NCBI GenBank assembly: GCA_018398805.1
Contig: JAGFBZ010000328.1
Span: 663,001-727,000 of the forward strand
Source of the DNA: Hirundichthys speculiger
Lineage: Eukaryota > Chordata > Actinopteri > Beloniformes > Exocoetidae
Reading direction: 5' to 3'
Length of the DNA: 64,000 nt
Made by a program: the position numbers and the translations under genes. This document shows, one piece after another, positions 36,236 through 47,342 of the stretch (position 1 is the stretch's first letter; each line of letters begins with the position of its first letter). Below the pieces are notes generated by a model. It did not search any database. It saw only the letters and a list, made by a program, of their open reading frames with translations, and was not told where the DNA came from.

Positions 36236-37257
36236 AGACCTAGGAAACTGCAGAAATACTTCCCTTGAACGTTGCTCACAAAGAAATTGAAGAACTTTAA
36301 TGCCCATATATTTGCAAAATATTATTTTTAGAAGTTTTACTGGAAATCGGCTTTGCTCCTGTGCTAATAAATGAGATAAAACCAAATATAAGCCACTATG
36401 ACAATGTATTTGTTCATCTGTTGTGAAAATGTTGAAAGACGCAGCTGATCTCAAAGGAGAGATGTGAGCTACACCTGATTCGATATGGGTTAAGGGAGGG
36501 AGGTTTTCCAGCTGCTAAGTCGCAGGGTCAAAGAAAAAAAAAAAAACTGCAACAACAAAAAGAGAGAAAGCTAAAGTGAGACGGCGGTTGTTTGTGCACT
36601 GCTGGTGCTTCACGGCCGCCTCGGGCATACTGCGGCGCTTCATTTAATCTCGGTAGCCGCCTGCCTTTCTCTGCTCCAGAATAAGATCAGGCACGTATCC
36701 ACGACTGGATATTTGTACCTGTGGAAAACGTGAGGGGCTCAGCGCGGGTTTACATGGATCCTGATAATATTAAAGCAAAAACTGTGTTTGAAGTACAATG
36801 AAAATACCTGTCAGCTCCGTTATGAGGGTTCACGTTTTCCCAGGTTGGAATAAAGTGCTTGAACGTACGTTTTCCAGGACTTTTACCAGATTTAATTCTT
36901 AATCACACTAAAAAGGCTGGGATTATGACGATAAAGAACCAAAGTCATGTTTTCAAACTGAATGGTAAGAAATTAAAAGGTATCTTTTGGTCGTCCGTAA
37001 TTAGACTTCAATCAAAGAATTCTGTCAAATTGAGAAATCCAACTTGCAAGACTTTATATCCTCCTGTTTAAGATGACAAAGAAGCACTTCTCCACATTTA
37101 CTACAGTCACACATATATGAGGAAAACTGAACACCTGCTGTTCAGGTATCATTTGCACTTATAGACGGGATACAAATTCCTCCAGACCGTCTCCTGGAGG
37201 GAGTTTCAGGACGTACTTTCTAACGAGTGTGGTAGATTCAATGTGCTCTTTAATATA
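36236..37257. other. Non-repetitive spacer
   Basis: Complex DNA. No gene or transposon recognised. Confidence 0.4.
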
Positions 37258-37265
37258 ATAACTAT

Positions 37266-37689
37266 TAGGGCTGTAGCGATACACTAATATCGCGATACAC
37301 GATATACGATATTCAGCTCACGATACGATATATATCAATATTCATCTTACAATACATTTACATCATTTTCTGCAAGATTTTAAAGGGACAAAGTGATTTT
37401 GGTGACATCTTGTGAGTGTCCCAATGACTGAATTAATTGAACTGAAAGAATCAATTACACATTATATGGCTGACAGGCAGCTTGCAAATGCTGGACAAAA
37501 TGAATAAAAGATTTGTTGAGAAAAATAGTTTCATTTATTTAAACAGTGCAAATTGTTGCTTGCAAGCTTTTAAAGGTGGGACACGGGGGTTTTGAAAGAA
37601 GTTTAGAATATTGATACCCGCGTCTGAAAAATCGATACTCGATAAAATATCGATATATATCGCAGAATCGATAAAATCGCTCAGCTCTA
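37266..37689 (+). mobile_element. Family B MITE, copy 3
   Basis: TAGGGCTGTAGCGATACACT at the left, AAAATCGCTCAGCTCTA at the right. Perfect 8-bp target duplication ATAACTAT (37258-37265 and 37690-37697). About 424 bp, the short form of the family. Confidence 0.97.
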
Positions 37690-37697
37690 ATAACTAT

Positions 37698-38586
37698 GAT
37701 TATAACTTACCTTGGCATGATCCACAAACAACTTGCTCAATGTTGAAAGCAATGAGATTTATAAAATATATGAAGATGTGCATTTCAGCGTTTGTTTGCA
37801 AGGTAGCTATCAAGGGATATCTACCTTAGATTTTTAGGCAGGAAGCCATCCAGCTACCTTTTCGATAAAATAAATTAAAAAGGACAAATTTTTCAAGTAG
37901 ACAGCCTGAAATACTCCAGGTTTGAACCAAAGGTGTGCAGGGACACAGGAATACTGTTGACACAGTTGCATTCACGTCCAGCGCGCGATGAGACAATACC
38001 GTTTATCATGACGCACGCTAGTTTACGGCGTCTTAAAATTCCACTTTTACAGCCGCCTCCCTGCATCTCGCGTCTTCATCCGGCCCAGACGGTCACAGAC
38101 ACAAGGCCACGCCGGTCGGTGAAACTAAAAACGGTGATGCAATTCTTTGGTTATGGTTCAGGTTTCAAAGTGTCAGGACAAAAAATTATCATTTGTTGAG
38201 AGGCAGTGCCACGAAAGGACAATGCAAAGAGTTTATTCAGCCCTCCAAGAGTCATCCCCCCCACAGCAAACAATAGTCGCATGCACTGGCGCTGGGAGCT
38301 CTGGGAGCTGAACGAGGAGCTGCCTATCAGTCTGAGCACAGCTGTGATATCTTTACCACCCAGCCTGCAAAATTAGGTTTTATCAGCAAATGATCTTTAC
38401 AAGTTCCTCGTTCTTCCCCCGTCCATCTGGTGTAATACTAGTGTGGATTGTGTCTTGTGTGACTTTAGAAATGCCACATTCATTTCTTACTAATAATCAC
38501 CCACCGGACGCAATGCTAAACACGACCAGGGGTTACTTTGACCCCGAAAATCCCAAAGATTGTTACTTAAATCATTTACGCGGACT
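37698..38586. other. Non-repetitive spacer
   Basis: Complex DNA; no gene recognised. Confidence 0.4.
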
Positions 38587-38588
38587 TA

Positions 38589-39832
38589 CACTGCCCGGCC
38601 AAAAAAAAAAAGTCATACACTTGGACCGCCTTTAGCTTTTAATTACGACACACATTCGCTGTGTCATTGTTTCAATAACCTTCTGCAATGTCACCAGATT
38701 TATTTCCATCCAGTGTGGCATTAATTTTTCTCCAAGATCTTCCATTGATGGTGGTAGAGTCTGACCGCTGCTCAAAGTCTTCTCCAGCACATCCCAAAGA
38801 TTCTCAATGGGGTTCAGGTCTGGACTCTGTGGTGGACAATCCATGTGTGAAAATGATGTCTCCATGCTCCTCTGAACCAGTCTTTCACTATTTGAGACTG
38901 ATGAATCCTGACATCTTGTCATCTTGGAATATGGCCGTGCCATCAGGGAAGAAAAAATCCATTGATGGAATAACCTGGTCAATCAGTATATTCAGGTAGT
39001 CAGCTGACCTCATTCTTTGAGCTCATACTGTTGCTGAACCTGGACCTGACCAACTGCAGCAACCGCAGATCAGAACACTGCCCCCACAGGCTGGTACAGT
39101 CGGCACTAGGCATGATGGGAGCATCACTGCATCTGCCTCTCTTCTTACCCTGATGTTCCCATCACTCTGGAACAGGGATCAATCTGGACTCATCGGACCA
39201 CATGACCTTCTTCCATTGGTCCAGAGTCCAATCTTTATGCTTCCCAGCAAACTGAAGCCTTTTTTTTTTCCAGTTAGCTTCACTGATTAGTGGATTTTCT
39301 TAAGGCTACACAGCTGTTCAGTCCCAATCCCTTGAGTTCCCTTAGCATTGTGGGTGTGGAAATGTTCTTACTTTCACTATTAAACAAGCCTCTGAGTTCT
39401 ACTGTTGTTTTTCTTTGATTTGATCGCACCAAACATTTAAGTGATCACCGATCAAGATCATTGAGGATTTTTGTTCCGGCCACATTTCCTCCTGGAAGAC
39501 GATGGGTCCCCACTATCCTTCCAGTCTTTAATAATGCGTTGGATAGTTCTTAACCCAATTTTGGTTGTTTCTGCAATCTCCTTAGATGTTTTCTCTGCTT
39601 GATGCTGCCAGTGATCTGACCCTTTGCAAACAGACTAACATCTTCTCCACGACCACGGGATGTGTCTTTGACATGGTTGTTTAGGAAATGAGAAGCAACT
39701 CATTGCACCAGTTGGGGATTAAATAACACGTTGCCAACTGAAAGATAATCACCTATGCAGTAATTATCCTACAGGAGGCTCAGACCTATTTGCTTCGTTA
39801 AATCCAGGTGGGGACTTTTTTGTTTGGCTGAG
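38589..39832 (-). mobile_element. Tc1-like transposon, full length but decayed
   Basis: Left end CACTGCCCGGCCAAAAAAA, right end (reverse-complemented) CTCAGCCAAACAAAAAAGTC, TA on both sides (38587-38588 and 39833-39834). The 1.24-kb length is normal for fish Tc1 elements. It carries a broken transposase on the minus strand. Confidence 0.9.
38632..39690 (-). pseudogene. Tc1-like transposase, broken
   Basis: The clearest part is a 116-codon minus-strand frame at 38632-38982. Residues 50-63 read PPQSPDLNPIENLW, which holds the third catalytic acid (Glu) of the DD34E triad, followed by the usual C-terminal LWDVLEKTL. Upstream coding sequence, including the DNA-binding domain and the two Asp motifs, is spread over several frames with stops. 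Mobility would need a transposase supplied from elsewhere. Confidence 0.85.
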
Positions 39833-39834
39833 TA

Positions 39835-40924
39835 GCTTCGCCAAGTTTAGCTTAGCTTGGGCGCATTTATTAGAGGGAAACACGGTAGCTTGAAGTATCT
39901 TGCACAAATGACCGAACAGAGACAGTAACGCTGCTCTGAAGATGCCAAGACAGCCGTTTTAGCTGTGAGATAAGATGACGATAGCCAGATTCATGTTTGA
40001 CTTCTAAAGGGTGGAGCTAACGAGTTGAGAAAAACATGTGGCCCCAGCTGGACTGATAACAACGAAAAAGAGATCTAAAATGGTTTGTACTGAGGTCGGA
40101 ACGCAGGCAAAGTGTTGCATCAAAACCCTGTTGATCCATCAACAGTTCTGCAGCCATCTTGGCTGTTTTGAACAGTGGCTGTGGGACACTCCCGTGCAGA
40201 TCATCACATTAATTCCCTACCCTGTTCTGGTTGGTTTGGTATCTGCAGCACCAGTGAACATGCCTGCGAATGAAAGGAAGTGCTGGATACGTTCAACAGG
40301 AGACAATTTCACAAACAGAAAGGGTATGGGGGGGGCCAGGCTGCTAAATTCAGGGGCTTAAATCCTCCTTAAATCAGTTTCACTGCAGCCGTTTTATACC
40401 TTTACCAATATAACTGCACTTTGCGTGAAACCCCGATAAAAAACCTGAGCAAACATTCCAGAGAGGAGCAGAGATACACTAAACTAAACACTCGATAGCT
40501 CCTGAAACATTTAGCAGGAACGCAGTCGTGATGAAAAAGACAGAACATGTTACAGTCCATGTCATGAACAGCTAAAATCGGATGCACTGAATTATTTGGT
40601 CATTTAACCCCTCCCCTGCATATCGATTTGCAGATGTTATTCTTCAAAACGCCGTGGGCAGACTCGACAGTCTGTGACGTGCCGTTGTTGCTTCTGTCTC
40701 ATGTTTTAAAGGTCGTGGTTGAGCCGGTAAATTTACCTTCCCAGCAGTCGTCCACACAGGGGGGTTTAGTTTCATCTGTAAATTCTTTACACTGTAAAAC
40801 GCCTGGTGTGGATCCTCTCTCATGTCCGTGCTTCGGTTCTTTTCCAAAATCAGGTTTCTTTCTATTCAGACCTTTTAAGTTTTAGACTGTAAAAAACAAC
40901 CCACTTGTTCTTTCCTGCGGAAAA
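39835..40924. other. Non-repetitive spacer
   Basis: Complex DNA. A 107-codon plus frame at 40038-40361 has no recognisable domain. No exon called. Confidence 0.4.
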
Positions 40925-41710
40925 TGGCTTAATAGAAAAGCACTTGGAGAGCGCAGACCTCTGCCAAGTGCAACAATTCCCCCATAAAGCCATTCACAGA
41001 TTGCGATAAAATCCCCGTTCTGGATCAGATCCGGATCAGCCTTTTGAAATTTGATAGAGGTTCCCATTATCAATACCTGAGTCAAATTTCATGAGTTTTG
41101 GGCAATAATTAATGGAGATATTGAGAAACAACATTTTCGGCCCCATTGACCACGGTGTTATTGAAAATTTCAAAAGTGATCCAGAATTAGGGGTGTGAAA
41201 AAAAAAAAATATATTTTGCAATATATCGCGATTTTCGGCCACCCAATATAATATCGATTTTTCAGCTCCTAATATTGATTTATTTTAAAAACACTAATAA
41301 TAAATAAATAGGTTGTTTTGAAGCAAATAGTTTTGACTCAATTTGTCCTCTGAATGATCAACATCATCTGATGAACATATACAGCAACTTGATTTTTCCT
41401 CTCTACTTTTAAATTTGATATTAACTGGGTAAAATATTGCAATATATCATTATTTCGCAATATCATGATAATATCATATCGTGACAAGTATCATGATACA
41501 TATCGTATTGCGAGGTCCTTTCCAATACTCACCCCTATCCAGAATCCAGATTTTTTTCCGGATCACACCCAAAATGAAATCTTCCTTTTCACATTTCTGA
41601 CAACTCCTAAAAATTTCATCAAAATCAATCCAGAATTTTTTTAATTTATCTTGAACACAGACAGACAGATAAACGCCTGCAAAAAAACATACCCTCCTTA
41701 GCGGAGGATA
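40925..41710. repeat. Interspersed repeat of uncertain class, split by family A
   Basis: Left part has GAGAGCGCAGACCTCTGCC and GATCAGATCCGGATCAG. Right part has CCGGATCACACCCAAAATG, an ACAGACAGACAGATAAACG run and CTCCTTAGCGGAGG. The two ends carry loosely inverted CCTCTGCC/TAGCGGAGG motifs. I recall similar sequences as common fish repeats but cannot place the class. The split at TCCAGAAT marks the family A insertion. Confidence 0.5.
41188..41537 (-). mobile_element. Family A MITE, copy 9
   Basis: TAGGGGTGTGAAAAAAAAAA at the left and ATACTCACCCCTA at the right. Perfect 8-bp target duplication TCCAGAAT (41180-41187 and 41538-41545). Confidence 0.97.
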
Positions 41711-42679
41711 AAAATGTGAACAAATGGCTGAACTTGTGAACTTGACACACTGAAGGGAGAAAAAAAACAAAACAAACAAAAAAAAAATAGTTAGTCTTGT
41801 GCATTTGAAATATTACTTTTTAAGCTGCTTCCTGCAAAGTTCCTGAGCCAAAGCTTTTTAGCTGATAAGTATAAAATATTGATAAGACAAACTTTAAGCA
41901 GGAGAATGGGCTTCATGAAATAAGCATCAAATCTTATATTGTATCGGGGGGGGTTCGTCTGGGATGGATATGTTTTTAAGTACAGAAAGCAAACAACTGA
42001 GCAAACCAGATGATTTGATTTTTGGCCCGGCGGCACTTTACTCAGAGAAATTCGGCTGATCACAAACAGCAGCTCCCAGCTCGGGTCCATTATGCTTCAT
42101 TTGGCTGTACAGATGTCAGAACTGAGAATTATTGGAGCTGCCACACGAACATTTACATTCACACAGCGAGCTGCGAAAGCAACGTTCCACCGTGGAGCCC
42201 CGGCTGTGCGAAAGAGCTGCAACACAAGCGAGCCGAGCAGGACAACAATTTCTTAGTAAAAAAAAAGAAAAAAGTTCTTAGTTCAAAGCGAGCCTTTGAA
42301 AGGAAGTTGGACCATCATGAGCTGAGCAGCAGTGGGCAGAGAGCCAGAGATATTCCCTTGAGCTTCGGCAGACCTCCTTTCTCTCGCAGTACCAATTGCT
42401 CTCTTTCTAAAAAGCATCTTAAAACTTTCAATTCGACTTGTCTGAACACCACCAGAACCCCCTGCAAAGCCTCTCCCCTGTGCAGACTTTCGAGTCTTGC
42501 AGATGTAGCACTTTTGGAAGCATCAAAGCACATTCATCATGTAAATTGTCTTGGCAGTAAGGCTTCTTTCCATTTGTCACCATTAAAATAATGTTTTTTG
42601 AGTTTTTTTTGCCAACCGACAAAGTGGACCAATGAAGTAAATGAAGAACAGATTTATTCTTCAACAATCCGAAACTCTA
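41711..42679. other. Spacer with an unexplained 189-codon frame
   Basis: Complex DNA. A plus-strand frame at 42022-42591 is the longest in the window. It has no domain, signal or family resemblance I recognise and is crossed by antisense frames, so I treat it as chance. Confidence 0.4.
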
Positions 42680-42836
42680 GTTACACGTAGGGGTGAGTAT
42701 TGGCAAGGACCTTGCAAAACGATATGTATCACGAAACTTGGGTCACAATACAATATCGTATAATCGATAATAATGTAATAAAATAATACCGATATCGTGA
42801 TATCGCGATATCAGGATATATTGCAATATTCTACCC

Positions 42837-42838
<2 letters not shown>

Positions 42839-42877
<39 letters not shown>

Positions 42878-42911
42878 TATATATATATATATATTATATA
42901 TATATATATAT
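42839..42911. repeat. (TA)n microsatellite within composite
   Basis: About 35 TA units with two small breaks, joining the first A segment to the D remnant. Confidence 0.95.
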
Positions 42912-43185
42912 GCCCAGACCTCGGATTTCGTCCTTTTAGTGGGTTGATAAATGTCCTGTGTGCTATCACCTCTTTCCGCCATGCTCATGTTACGATGCCG
43001 ATGTTACAAGCTACATATTCACGTGAGACACAGTCGCGAGTCGCTCGCAGACTTGAATGAGGCTGATATTCCATATCCTGGTAATCGACCGTGATAATGA
43101 GATGAAGTCAAACATAAACGGTAATCGTTATCGCGTATCATTTTACCAGCGCTTTACTGTAATACCGATAACCGTTCCATCCCTA
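42912..43185 (+). mobile_element. Family D right-end remnant
   Basis: Matches 35573-35844 of the family D copy: TGCCCAGACCTC, GGGTTGATAAATGTCCTG, AATCGTTATCGCGTA and the end CCGTTCCATCCCTA. It is followed by the same junction ATCGTGATACTTGGGTCAT. The left part of D is absent. Confidence 0.92.
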
Positions 43186-43331
43186 ATCGTGATACTTGGG
43201 TCATGATACGATGATATCACTATTTCATCGATATAATACGATATGATATAATCAATATATCGTGATATATTGATATATACAATATATTGTGATGTGATAT
43301 CACGATATATTGCAATATTCTACCCACTTAA

Positions 43332-44754
43332 CCCTTTAAGCGCCAAAGTCGCAATATTGCGACAAGCAACATTGCAACAGTAGTGGAGGTAGTGCTCAGC
43401 GGAGCGAGAGCAGAACAGAGCGAAAGACTGTTTTTTTCATGTACTTACGATGCCGAGAGGTCGGTTTACCATCGACGAAGTACTTCATCAATTACTGGCT
43501 GACTCTGATTCCGAGGAGGAAAACGTAGAGTTGTTCATGACGATGAAACTGACATGAGTAGTGACGCGGTCCGCGCGTCAAAATCCACAACCATCACACA
43601 GTACAACAGGTGCTTCACCTCGTGTGGCTTGCTAAAACCAAGCAGAGGACGTGGTCGGGATGTCAGAGGGTTTCATAACACCGCAAATATCGGTGAATGT
43701 AGCGGGGATGAAAACAGCCGCGGTTGTGGAAGCCGCGGGAGAAGCCGCGGGAGAAAACACACCGCAAATGGCGGTGGCGATGGCGTTCACCACCGCTCCA
43801 CAAATCACGGCGGCAATGATAATAATGATGATGGCTGGGAATTCTTGAGAGGAGAGGAAGAATATCTCAAGTGGATCCCAAATTTTTGATGAGCTGTTGG
43901 TTTATTGTGGAGACGATCTGACAAATTTTGAGCCACTTGATTTCATCTCTCTTTTTCTGAATTATGAATTCTGGAGGCTCATCACCCGTGAAACATCCGT
44001 CAGTGTGGAGTAGGTCTTTGTGCTGTGCCTTGTAATGAAAGATACCACACACTGAAAAACTACAAGCAGTGCCATCTTGATCATTGAAGGTCTTTGAAAA
44101 TAATACAATTCCATATGGCCCCAAAACAGTGCCTAAAGATTATACAAATTGGATCAGTGAATTTATTTCTATCAAAAATTTTGTTTCATACTGAATATAT
44201 TTTACATTGACTGTTGAAAGTATTCCCTTATCTCAAACCGCTCAAATTATAGCCTTTTGAAATCTAAGAAAATTGACATTTTCCAATATGGCCGCCACCT
44301 GTTGATGTCACAATATGCAAATTAGTTGACAATTTACTTACAGCCCAAGTTTTGCTTCAACAATATTCCTCAATTATAGAATGCCCTTATCTCAAACCAC
44401 TTTCAAATTGCAGCCTTTTGAAATCTTGAAAACAAAAATGGATGTTTTCTATGCCTGCCACCTGGTGATGTCACAATAATCAAATTAGTTGACAAATCTA
44501 CTTCCATCCCAAATTTTGGTTCATACTGAAGATATTTCTCACTTACAGTATGCCTTTATCTCAAACCACTTTAAAGTTATAGCCTTTTGAAACCTTGATA
44601 TCAAAATTGAACATTTCCCAATATGGCCGCCACCTTGTGATGTCATAATATGCAAATTATTTGAATAATTTCACTCCTATCACAAGTTATAGCCTTTTGA
44701 AATCTTGATAACAAAATTGTATATTTTCTTGAAAAAACTCTGGCGCCTAAAGGG
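43332..44754 (+). mobile_element. piggyBac-like element
   Basis: Terminal inverted repeats CCCTTTAAGCGCC and GGCGCCTAAAGGG, each flanked by TTAA (43328-43331 and 44755-44758), the piggyBac target. The TTAA belongs to family A's CAGTTAATATC segment. It encodes the start of a piggyBac-type protein. The 3' half has about three diverged tandem copies of a roughly 170-bp unit (CTCAAACC..AGCCTTTTGAAATCTT..ATATGGCCGCCACCT). Length 1.4 kb, so most of the transposase is missing. Confidence 0.92.
43450..43889 (+). pseudogene. piggyBac transposase N-terminus, frameshifted
   Basis: An ATG at 43450 opens a 35-codon frame, MPRGRFTIDEVLHQLL followed by an acidic DSDSEEENVE stretch, which is the usual acidic N-terminal tail of piggyBac-derived proteins. 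It stops at 43557. A +1 frame carries on the acidic region (DDETDMSSD) and runs as an Arg/Gly/Asn-rich frame to 43889. The frameshift lies near 43530. The catalytic DDD core and C-terminal Cys-rich finger were not found. Confidence 0.65.
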
Positions 44755-45007
44755 TTAATATCAAAATTAAAAGTAGAGATGAAAAATTAAGTTGCTGTAT
44801 ATGTTCATGAGTCAAAACTATTTGCTTCAAAACAACCTATTTATTTTATTATTAGTGTATCTGCACATTTAAGTATTTTCCTAAAAAAAAAAAAAAAAAA
44901 AAAAATCGACATTAGGAGCTAAAAAATCCTAATGTCCTAATTATATTGTGTGGTTGAAAATCACGATATATTGCCAAATCGATTTTTTTCACACCCCTAG
45001 TTACACG

Positions 45008-46019
45008 TGTTGCGTGGACTTTCAACAGTTTTATAGATGAACAGTTTATGCCTTGAACCAGCTGGATCACATATTTGTACTTCAGCTAACCTGAATCTGA
45101 GACCGAAGGCGTCTGAGAAACGAACGGAGCCACCGTCTCCATTATTCATGACCTTGATATCGATGTAACCTACACGTCAGGCGTGATTTGATAAATTAGC
45201 GCCAGGGCCCAGCTGCGTGGTTGCTTCCATTTATATGACTTTGTTCTCACCTGCACGTCTCCCCTCCCACGTTTCCTGGGGGGGTTTTGGGTAATATTAG
45301 CGTCTCCCTCTGCTTCGGTCCTGTGAAGCATCTCTGCCAGCGGTTTCCCAGACTAACACACTCTCTTTTCTCAGCTTTGGTGCACATAATTTCTCACATC
45401 AGCCGGGACCTGCGGTTCAGCTGAGGCCGTCGGATCAAGCGTGAAACTGAAATTACATGCTGAAAAGGCAGACGTAACTGTTCTCAATGGTCCATTTTCT
45501 TTTCTTTTCTTTAAAGGCAGCCACGGCTCTTACTGTGCACTGATACGATACTTGTACGGATGCATTTTTCGATTGAGTACACCGTGTTGACTGTTCGCCA
45601 GTGCTTCATTGGCACCTGTTCCAGACTGGTTGGTATTAAGCTCCGGGGCAAACGTTGCCACTACCTGGGAACGAGCATCATAAGGATTTTATCGACACCG
45701 ACATCAATATCCGCATCCACGCTCCTATTAACGCTGTTCCCTAAAGACATGGCATATAAATGTGTTCCAGTCGTTCAGCGTTTTAATCAGTTTCTAAGTC
45801 ATTTTCTGTTATTTTCTCTCCAGGGTGTATTCATACTGCCAGTTTGGTACTTGTGGTCCAAGCTGAAGCAGAAAATTACACGTTTAGATGCCGGTTCGCT
45901 CGGCATCCGCTGCCCTTTCAATATCGAGCGGACCGAAAGACGACGAAGGACATGTGGACGAGGCCACTGACAGATCAGACTGACGGTTTGGTTCATTTGG
46001 ACCGAGAACCGACCTTTTA
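45008..46019. other. Non-repetitive spacer
   Basis: Complex DNA. A 136-codon plus frame (45560-45970) lacks recognisable features. No exon called. Confidence 0.4.
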
Positions 46020-46023
46020 CAAT

Positions 46024-46262
46024 AGGGGGGTAATATAATATCGATTTTTCATCTCCTAATATAGATTTTTTTTGATTTTTCCAATAACACTAATAATAAA
46101 CAATAAATAGGTTGTTTTGAAGCAAATAGTTTGACTCAATTTGTCCTCTGAATGATCAATATCATCTGATGAACATATACAGCAACTTGATTTTTCATCT
46201 CTACTACTAATTTTGATATTAATGGGTAGAATATCACAATATTTCATGATATTGTGATAATA
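46024..46262 (-). mobile_element. Family A MITE fragment, copy 10
   Basis: Begins TAGGGGGGTAATATAATATC, so part of the terminus is deleted, and keeps the core ATGATCAATATCATCTGATG. It stops at GTGATAATA without the other TIR. Confidence 0.85.
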
Positions 46263-46384
46263 AGCCAGCGTCTTTCTCTTCCAGCTAGAGCTTAGCCAGT
46301 CAGGAGAATGGCGGCGACTATAAATCCAGTGCCTGCATGCTTAAAAGCAGATATGTGGGAGCATTTCGGGTTTAAAAAGAAAAA

Positions 46385-46519
46385 GATGAATATTGCAATA
46401 CAATATATATATCACGATATTCGCTACGATATATTCGCAATATATTCAATACTTTATATTCCTTACGAATATAGCATATCGTATCATATCGCGCGATTAG
46501 TGCATCGCTACAGCCCTAC
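46385..46519 (-). mobile_element. Family B-like terminal fragment
   Basis: CGATATATTCGCAATATATT-type subterminal sequence ends in AGTGCATCGCTACAGCCCTA, the family B terminus. The rest of the element is absent. Confidence 0.7.
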
Positions 46520-46672
46520 CAATTAACCTGACATGCGTGTCTTTGGACTGTTTTTGGACCCACACAATCACGAAACATGCTAACTCCACACAGAAAGGCC
46601 TCTGCCGAGGTTCGAACCAGGAACCTTGTTGCTGTGAGGCGACAGTGCTGATCACCAAGCCACCCTGATGCT
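46520..46672. mobile_element. Common fish interspersed repeat fragment (LINE-like 3' region)
   Basis: Contains ATTAACCTGACATGCGTGTC, AACTCCACACAGAAAGGC, GAGGTTCGAACCAGGAACCT and TGCTGTGAGGCGACAGTGCT. This is a very common teleost repeat, often annotated with L2-type LINEs. The GGTTCGAACC core looks like a tRNA B box, but no tRNA fold is present. Confidence 0.55.
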
Positions 46673-46861
46673 TCTTACCTTAATAATTAATATTTCTGTC
46701 CAATCATCCTCATTTCAAGCGCTGCAAACTGTGAAGGTACCTCCTTTTCCAAATGTCGATTTGGTGGCGACATCAGAAATGACCTCCGCGTTCGACCGAC
46801 AGACCGTTAAACCTGTTAGCATAAACTGCCACTTCTAGGCCAACTTACAGCCAGTCGAGGT

Positions 46862-47334
46862 TAGGGCTGTAGCGATTCACTTAATCTTACGATACGATAC
46901 ACACTATTCGGTATTCGATATTCATGATACGATATATATCGATATTCATCTTACAATACATTTACATCATTTTCCAAAAGTTTTTAAAAGGGACAAAGTG
47001 ATTTTGGTGACATCTTGTGAGTGTTCCAATGACTTTGTTTGAATTAATTGAACTGAAAGCATCAATTACACATTATATGGCTGACAGGACAGCTTGCAAA
47101 TGCTGGAAAATGAAATAAAATCTTTTATTCACAAAATGAATAAAAGATTTGTTGAGAAAATTAATTTCATTTATTTAAACAGTGCAAATTGTTGCTTGCA
47201 AGCTTTTAAAAGGTGGGACAAGGGGGTTTTGAAAGAAGCTCAGAATATCGATACCCGTGGATGAAAAATCGATAGTCTCTGGGGAAATAAAATATCGATA
47301 TATATCGCAGAATTGATGAAATCGCTCAGCTCTA
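46862..47334 (+). mobile_element. Family B MITE, copy 4
   Basis: TAGGGCTGTAGCGATTCACT at the left, GAAATCGCTCAGCTCTA at the right. The flanks GTCGAGGT (46854-46861) and GTCGAGGC (47335-47342) agree at 7 of 8. A small local duplication of the AATGAATAAAAGATT region is present. Confidence 0.95.
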
Positions 47335-47342
47335 GTCGAGGC

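Larger units (their letters stand above)
42688..44999 (+). mobile_element. Multiply nested composite: A with D remnant and piggyBac
   Basis: Outer ends are family A: TAGGGGTGAGTATTGGCAAG and TTTTTTTCACACCCCTA. Perfect 8-bp target duplication GTTACACG (42680-42687 and 45000-45007). Order inside: A left segment to TTCTACCCACTT (42840), a (TA)n run, the right part of family D (42912-43185), a second copy of the A segment from ATCGTGATACTTGGG to TTCTACCCACTT, a piggyBac element (43332-44754), then the A right segment. Total 2.3 kb versus about 360 bp for a simple A copy. Confidence 0.93.

Noticed and set aside
42022..42591. 189-codon frame, longest in the window
   Set aside because: No domain, signal peptide or family resemblance, no splice-site context, and overlapping antisense frames. 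Compatible with chance in GC-moderate DNA.
46605..46640. tRNA gene or tRNA-derived SINE (B-box-like GGTTCGAACC)
   Set aside because: No A box or cloverleaf; the surrounding sequence is a known common fish repeat with this motif by nature.
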